Assembly: GCA_019243595.1 (NCBI GenBank)
Contig: JAFAUA010000049.1
Location: 1 to 10,079 of the forward strand
DNA from: Acidimicrobiia bacterium
GTDB lineage: Bacteria; Actinomycetota; Acidimicrobiia; Acidimicrobiales; AC-14
Direction of reading: 5' to 3'
DNA length: 10,079 nt
Below, piece by piece: positions 5,718 to 10,079 of this stretch. Under the pieces are notes generated by a model. The model searched no databases. It was not told where the DNA came from and worked only from the letters and a program-made list of their open reading frames with translations. A program made the translations under genes and the position numbers. Positions within the stretch are counted from its first letter, which is position 1. Each line of letters begins with the position of its first letter.

Positions 5718-7081
5718 GCAGCGTCCCGAGAAAGAGCGGGTCGGCGCGGCTGGAGGGTCCACACGAGCACGGCGATGATGATCGCCAGCTCGAGCAGCGG
5801 CACCCACATCTGGAACAGGTCGAGCTGGAAGCGCTGCAGCGGCGACCGGAGGAACAGGCGGTCCACGGCTTGACCGTGGACCTCGGGGTCGGGCACGTAG
5901 GCCAGATGCAGGACGGCGCCGTGGAAGAGGGCGAGCCACGTGAACCGTGAGCGCCACGCAAGGGCGAAGGCACCGAGACCCCAGAACACGTACCACGGCA
6001 GCACGTAGGGGCCGAGAATGCAGTAGGCGAACACGGCACCGCCGGCCGCGAGTGCCGGGTTGGCGTGGTCGAGCCGTCGCCGGGCGAGGACGAGGGTGAG
6101 CACGACAACGGTGGCCGTCGCGGTCGTGGCAATCCAGCGGGTGAGCCCGTGCCCGCCCAGCCAGCGTTCGGGGCCCCCCCACACCGACGGGCCGCTGAAG
6201 TGGAGCTGGGCGGCGCGCAGCGGTCCGATCGCGGTCGCGCCGCCGACGATCCCGTACCCAACCAACGCCGCGATCGCCGCCGCCCCGTACAACTCGGCGG
6301 CCGGTCTCCATCCCCTGTTGCGCCACACCCACACGCCCACCGCAACCAAGGGCAGGACGGCCGCCACCTTGATCAAGGCGGCGACGGCCAAGGCCAGGCC
6401 CGCCCATCGCATGCTGTCGCGCGTCGCCAGCACGACGCCGACGAGGACGGCGAGGCCGACCCACGCGTCGTTGTGGGCACCGTTGACGACGCTGATGACG
6501 ACCAGCGGGTTAAGCCCGATGACAGCGACGGCCGCCGGACTGCGCGTCCGCCGCCACACGAGCACGAGCACGGCGAGCACGCACGCCGCGGCCAGCAGCT
6601 GGAAGAACACGCGGGCGGCCAGGAACGAGAAGCCGAACAGCACCATGCCGGCGCCGGAAACCGCGGTGAAGACCGGTCCGTACACCGACTTGGTGTCCTT
6701 GTAGATGCGATCGACGTGCTGAGCCCACCTGTCGGACGGATGGTGCGACGCCGGCGTCGTGTACGGACTGGCGTGATAGTGGGCGACGACGCGTCCGTAC
6801 CAGGAGTACGCCCAGACGTCGCCGGACTCGGTGGGCGGCACGACGACGGCGAGCACGAGCAAGGCCACGCTGCAGCCGGCGACGAGCACCTTGGGCAGCG
6901 TCGACGGCAGCCCGGCCCGGCGGCGCCTGACCTCCGCGACCACGACGACGGCCCCGGCCAGGTACCCAACCGTGAGCAGCAGCATGTTCGGACCGAACGA
7001 CCCGTTCGGCCCTCGCAGGAGGACGGCGGCGGTCGTCCCCGTCGTGACGAGGGCGGCCAGCGCGGCCAGTGGGGCCCGCAC
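5714..7081 (-). CDS. Polytopic GT-C glycosyltransferase, MptB-like polyprenol-phosphomannose-dependent mannosyltransferase, 455 aa
   Basis: An integral membrane sugar transferase predicted to use a polyprenyl-phosphate sugar on the outer face of the membrane. There are about ten or more hydrophobic segments, for example at roughly 4-22, 33-51, 64-81, 138-150, 154-175, 184-198, 207-220, 227-250, 265-281, 316-333, 343-360 and 426-442. The first large loop has the acidic GT-C signature GDVWAYSWYGR with Asp88. The block NGAHNDAWVGL (200-210) matches the GGHNDAL type seen in MptA/MptB lipoglycan mannosyltransferases. GTG 7081 is chosen because it shares one base with the stop of the upstream VWA gene (TAGTG); the frame extends upstream but only as antisense of sense over that gene. 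A run of seven G at codons 301-303 is in frame. The donor and acceptor are inferred from family only; a GT87-type transferase is a close alternative. Confidence 0.85.
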   Translation of the reverse strand: MRAPLAALAALVTTGTTAAVLLRGPNGSFGPNMLLLTVGYLAGAVVVVAEVRRRRAGLPSTLPKVLVAGCSVALLVLAVVVPPTESGDVWAYSWYGRVVAHYHASPYTTPASHHPSDRWAQHVDRIYKDTKSVYGPVFTAVSGAGMVLFGFSFLAARVFFQLLAAACVLAVLVLVWRRTRSPAAVAVIGLNPLVVISVVNGAHNDAWVGLAVLVGVVLATRDSMRWAGLALAVAALIKVAAVLPLVAVGVWVWRNRGWRPAAELYGAAAIAALVGYGIVGGATAIGPLRAAQLHFSGPSVWGGPERWLGGHGLTRWIATTATATVVVLTLVLARRRLDHANPALAAGGAVFAYCILGPYVLPWYVFWGLGAFALAWRSRFTWLALFHGAVLHLAYVPDPEVHGQAVDRLFLRSPLQRFQLDLFQMWVPLLELAIIIAVLVWTLQPRRPALSRDAA

Positions 7082-8529
7082 TACCCCAGCTGTTCGACGA
7101 AGCGCTCGAGCTGCCGCAGGTTGCGGCACTCGTACACGCCGTCGCAGTGCGCCCCGTACTCCGACACGATCGAGTCGCCCGTGTCCCAATAGCTGCGCGG
7201 CTCGGGGTTGAGCCAGTAGACGTGGCGCGCCCGCTGCCGCAGCTCCTTGACGATCCACGCCTGTGACGAGTGATAGTTGTTGCGGGCGTCGCCGAGGAGG
7301 ATCACCGAGCTCTTCGGCGACACCTCGCGGCCCCACTTCTCCCAGAACACCTGGAAGGCGTGGCCGTAGTCGGAGTGGCCGTCGACCCAGATGACGTCGG
7401 CCTCGGTGTTAACGCGGTGCACGGCCTGATTGACGTCCTCGGTGCCCTCGAAGAACCGGGTGACCTCGTCGATGCCGTCAATGAACACAAAGGCGCGCAC
7501 GCGTGAGAACTGACTGGCGATTGCGTAGACGAACATCAGCGTGAAGCGGGCGAAGGCGGCCACCGAGCCCGAGATGTCGGCGACCACGAGGATCTCGGGC
7601 TTGGCCGGGCGCGGGTAGCGGAACTTCGGCTCGGCCGGCACGCCGCCGTAGGAGAGCGAGTGGCGCATGGTGTTGCGGAAGTCGAGCGGACCCTTGCGGC
7701 CGTGACGGCGCTTGCGGGCCAGGCGCACGGCGAGCTTGCGGGCCAGGGGTTGGATCGTCCGTCGCAGCTGCGCCATCTCGTCGCGGCTGGCGTGCATGAA
7801 GTCGACGTCCTCGGGCAACGGCTTGCGCAGGGTGCGGGCCATCGCCTCGGGACCCCGGTCGGCTACCAGCCTTCGGCGGATCTCGGCCTCGATCTCCTGG
7901 CGCAGTTGGGCGATGCGCTCCTGGTACTCGTCGCGCTCGAGCCTCTCCTCCAACGATGTGAGCTCGCCGCCGGCTTGCTCGGCCTGCTCGCGGCTCGCCT
8001 CCATCAGCCGCTCGAGAACGCCGTCGAGGTCGAGGTTCCGCAGCGTGCGGTACAGGTAATAGGTCCCGCCCACCGGTCGGCCGGGCTCCATGCCCGCGAA
8101 GCGGGTCACCGCCTGGCGGGCGAGCGCCTTGAGCGTGGCTTCGTCGGCGTTGAGCAGGGCCTTGTAGAGCATCTCGGCCAGCTCTTCGGGGCTGAGCGAG
8201 TCCATGGCGCCCGCACCCGCGGCGCCGCTCTCGTCGAGCTGGAGGTTCCCGGCGTCGGCATCGCTCTCGAGATCGGCCTCGTCGCCGGGACCGGGTCGGC
8301 GCAGCGAGAAGTAGACCTCGAAGACCGTTTCGAACGCCTTCCAGTGGGCGTGGCTCTTGACCAGCGTGGCCGCGAGCGCGTACTTGAACGCCTCCCGGTC
8401 CTCCATCGGGATGTGCTGCACGGCCTCCATGGCGTCGAGGTTTTCGGTGAGGCTGACCGGCAGCCCGGCCGTACGCAACTCCTGGATGAAACCCTCGAGA
8501 ACGTCGAGCATCGACGACGTCGCAGACAT
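7081..8529 (-). CDS. CoxE-type von Willebrand factor A (VWA) domain protein, 482 aa
   Basis: The metal-binding partner of the MoxR-type ATPase encoded just upstream; such pairs act as chaperone-like systems for metallocofactor insertion or complex assembly. The N-terminal half is helical, with an acidic Gly/Ala-rich linker (about 81-110) and a charged helical region likely to be coiled coil (about 165-225). The C-terminal VWA_CoxE domain begins at about 310 with the MIDAS motif D318-I-S-G-S322 in ILVVADISGSVA and contains a second acidic site, GDARNN (413-418). ATG 8529 is taken as the start. A GTG at 8535 overlapping the ATPase stop as GTGA is equally possible, since neither has a clear ribosome-binding site. 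The stop shares a base with the glycosyltransferase start. The client is unknown; no Mo-hydroxylase or CO dehydrogenase genes are present. Confidence 0.9.
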   Translation of the reverse strand: MSATSSMLDVLEGFIQELRTAGLPVSLTENLDAMEAVQHIPMEDREAFKYALAATLVKSHAHWKAFETVFEVYFSLRRPGPGDEADLESDADAGNLQLDESGAAGAGAMDSLSPEELAEMLYKALLNADEATLKALARQAVTRFAGMEPGRPVGGTYYLYRTLRNLDLDGVLERLMEASREQAEQAGGELTSLEERLERDEYQERIAQLRQEIEAEIRRRLVADRGPEAMARTLRKPLPEDVDFMHASRDEMAQLRRTIQPLARKLAVRLARKRRHGRKGPLDFRNTMRHSLSYGGVPAEPKFRYPRPAKPEILVVADISGSVAAFARFTLMFVYAIASQFSRVRAFVFIDGIDEVTRFFEGTEDVNQAVHRVNTEADVIWVDGHSDYGHAFQVFWEKWGREVSPKSSVILLGDARNNYHSSQAWIVKELRQRARHVYWLNPEPRSYWDTGDSIVSEYGAHCDGVYECRNLRQLERFVEQLG

Positions 8530-8531
8530 GC

Positions 8532-9425
8532 TCACGACGCTGCCGCGGAGAGCTCCTTGGCCGCCTTCTCGATGTCGGACTGGTACTTCAGCAGAATGTG
8601 CAGCGTCTCGGTGGCCTGCGCCTCGCTGATCTCGGTGGCACCGAGCAACAGCAGCGTGCGTGCCCAATCGAGCGTCTCCGACACCGACGGCGCCTTCTTG
8701 AGCTCGAGCTGGCGGATGCTGCGCACGACGCGGGCGATCTGGTCGGCCAGGTTCTCGGTGATGCCGGGCACCCGCGCCAAGACGATCTCCTTCTCGCGGG
8801 CCAGGTCGGGGTAGTCGAGGTGCAGGTAGAGACAGCGGCGCTTGAGCGCCTCGGAGAGCTCGCGCGTGTTGTTGGAGGTGAGGAACACCAACGGCACCTG
8901 CGTGGCCTGCACCGTGCCCAGCTCGGGAATCGAGACCTGGTAGTCGGAGAGGATCTCGAGCAGGAGCGCCTCGGTCTCGACCTCGACGCGGTCGACCTCG
9001 TCGATCAGCAACACCACCGGGTCGGTGGCGCGGATCGCCTCGAGCAGGGGCCGGGTGAGCAGGAAGTCCTCGGCGAAGATGTCCTCCTCAATGTCGTTCC
9101 AGGTCGCCTTCTCGTCCTCGTTGCGCTCGACCTGAATGCGCAGCAGTTGCTTCTTGTAGTTCCACTCGTACAGGGCCTTGGACTCGTCGAGCCCCTCGTA
9201 GCACTGCAGACGGATCAGGCGGCTCTCGGTGAGCTCGGCGATCGACTTGGCCAGCTGCGTCTTGCCGGTACCCGCCGGGCCCTCGATGAGAACGGGCTTC
9301 TGCAGGCGGTCGGCGAGGTAGACGACGCCGGCGATCCCCTCGTCGGCCAGGTAGTTGACGCCGGCGAGGCCCTCGCGCACCGCCGGCACTGACTCGAAGC
9401 GGGGCTCGGCGTTGGTGAGGGTCAC
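8532..9425 (-). CDS. MoxR-family AAA+ ATPase, 297 aa
   Basis: An ATP-driven remodelling protein that normally works with a VWA partner, here the next gene. Visible motifs: Walker A GPAGTGKT (49-56), Walker B VLLIDE (138-143), sensor 1 TSNN (183-186), paired arginines R196-R197 for the arginine finger, and a sensor-2 region around [10 protein letters not shown] near residue 245. The length is typical of the CoxD-like branch of MoxR ATPases. The GTG start at 9423-9425 overlaps the proA stop as GTGA, with GAAGGA upstream; the tight coupling argues for stoichiometric synthesis. The gene ends next to or overlapping the start of the VWA gene. Roles shown for relatives include maturation of CO dehydrogenase and methanol dehydrogenase. 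None of those clients is nearby, so the target is unknown. Confidence 0.93.
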   Translation of the reverse strand: MTLTNAEPRFESVPAVREGLAGVNYLADEGIAGVVYLADRLQKPVLIEGPAGTGKTQLAKSIAELTESRLIRLQCYEGLDESKALYEWNYKKQLLRIQVERNEDEKATWNDIEEDIFAEDFLLTRPLLEAIRATDPVVLLIDEVDRVEVETEALLLEILSDYQVSIPELGTVQATQVPLVFLTSNNTRELSEALKRRCLYLHLDYPDLAREKEIVLARVPGITENLADQIARVVRSIRQLELKKAPSVSETLDWARTLLLLGATEISEAQATETLHILLKYQSDIEKAAKELSAAAS

Positions 9426-10078
9426 GTGCGGATCTGTCCTTCCCCGTGGACGACGTACTTCGTCGTGGTGAGCTCGCGCAGGCCCATGGGCCCGCGGGCG
9501 TGCAGCTTCTGGGTGCTGATGCCGATCTCGGCGCCGAACCCGAACTCTTCGCCGTCGGTGAAGCGGGTCGATGCGTTCACGATCACCGCGGCGGCGTCGA
9601 CCTCACGCTCGAAGCGGCGGGCCGTGTCGACGTCGGTCGTGCAGATGGCCTCGGTGTGGCCGGTGCCGTAGGTGTTCACGTGTTCGATCGCGGCGTCGAG
9701 CGTGGGGACGACCGCCACCGACATCTTCAGGGCGAGAAACTCGGTGCCGAAGTCGCCGTCGCTCGCTGGTCCGATCGTGTCGACGATGGCGCGGCTGGCG
9801 TCGTCGCCCACCAGCTCGACCCCGTCGAGCGCTCGAGCCGCACGCGACAGGAACTCCTTGGCGACCGCCTGGTGCACCACGAGCGACTCGGCGGCGTTGC
9901 ACACCGACGGACGCTGCGTCTTGGCGTTGACAACGATCTCCAGCGCCTGATCGAGATCGGCGTGCTCGTCGACGTACACGTGGCAGTTGCCGTCGCCGTC
10001 GATGACGTAGGGCACGGTGGCGTTGTCGAGCACGGCTTTGATCAGCGAGGGGCCGCCCCGGGGGATCAGGCAGTCGAT
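9422..10078 (-). CDS. proA: Gamma-glutamyl phosphate reductase (glutamate-5-semialdehyde dehydrogenase), C-terminal 218 residues, cut by window edge
   Basis: Second step of proline synthesis: reduces gamma-glutamyl phosphate to glutamate-5-semialdehyde with NADPH. The visible part begins with [12 protein letters not shown], a well-conserved ProA block. It contains the catalytic cysteine in [10 protein letters not shown] (residue 60 of the visible part) and the late ALDH-fold blocks [18 protein letters not shown] and [19 protein letters not shown]. ProA is usually about 410-430 residues, so roughly half is missing beyond the right edge. The TGA stop overlaps the GTG of the AAA gene. proB and often obgE precede proA in related genomes, so this whole minus-strand block is probably the tail of a proline operon with extra genes attached. 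Confidence 0.96.
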   Translation of the reverse strand: MDCLIPRGGPSLIKAVLDNATVPYVIDGDGNCHVYVDEHADLDQALEIVVNAKTQRPSVCNAAESLVVHQAVAKEFLSRAARALDGVELVGDDASRAIVDTIGPASDGDFGTEFLALKMSVAVVPTLDAAIEHVNTYGTGHTEAICTTDVDTARRFEREVDAAAVIVNASTRFTDGEEFGFGAEIGISTQKLHARGPMGLRELTTTKYVVHGEGQIRT

Positions 10079-10079
10079 G

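Noticed and set aside
6170..6180. GGGG-CCCCCCC run in the glycosyltransferase gene as a possible phase-variation tract
   Set aside because: Seven C in a GC-rich genome is short for a contingency locus, and the frame is intact across it.

Overview
The window is GC-rich and densely packed. It uses GTG starts freely, has stop/start overlaps of one to four bases, and carries several actinobacterial-type genes: an assimilatory sulfite reductase with an APS reductase, an MptB-like polyprenol-phosphate-mannose glycosyltransferase, and a TetR regulator of a type common in Actinobacteria. It looks chromosomal and from Actinomycetota; an Acidimicrobiia-like lineage is a guess only. I saw no mobile element, tRNA, rRNA or CRISPR.

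Layout. (1) Bases 1-2983, minus strand: a small HTH protein, then a TetR regulator, a cytochrome P450 and an amidohydrolase cut by the left edge. TetR and P450 overlap as GTGA, and the amidohydrolase starts one base after the P450 stop. This reads as a regulated catabolic or detoxification cassette of unknown substrate. (2) Bases 2984-3262: a divergent regulatory region with two copies of GTCAAG-N5-CTTGAC, a likely leaderless promoter for the HTH gene, and a candidate leader ORF for the sulfur genes. (3) Bases 3263-5717, plus strand: sulfite reductase followed four bases later by APS reductase, giving APS to sulfite to sulfide for cysteine synthesis. (4) Bases 5714-10079, minus strand, transcribed from the right edge: the C-terminal half of proA (proline synthesis), a MoxR-type AAA ATPase, a CoxE-type VWA protein and a GT-C mannosyltransferase-like membrane protein, each overlapping the next by a few bases.

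The most interesting parts are regulatory. Upstream of the sulfite reductase, the last codons of a possible 44-codon leader ORF include a cysteine codon and a CCTCCT that can pair with the reductase Shine-Dalgarno AGGAGG. This is the logic of a cysteine-responsive translational attenuator. The tetR start codon lies in a 33-bp near-perfect dyad. The sulfite reductase also keeps a complete cysteine quartet in both of its homologous halves, whereas the family normally keeps only the C-terminal one.

All calls come from reading the sequence and recalling family features; no database search was done.
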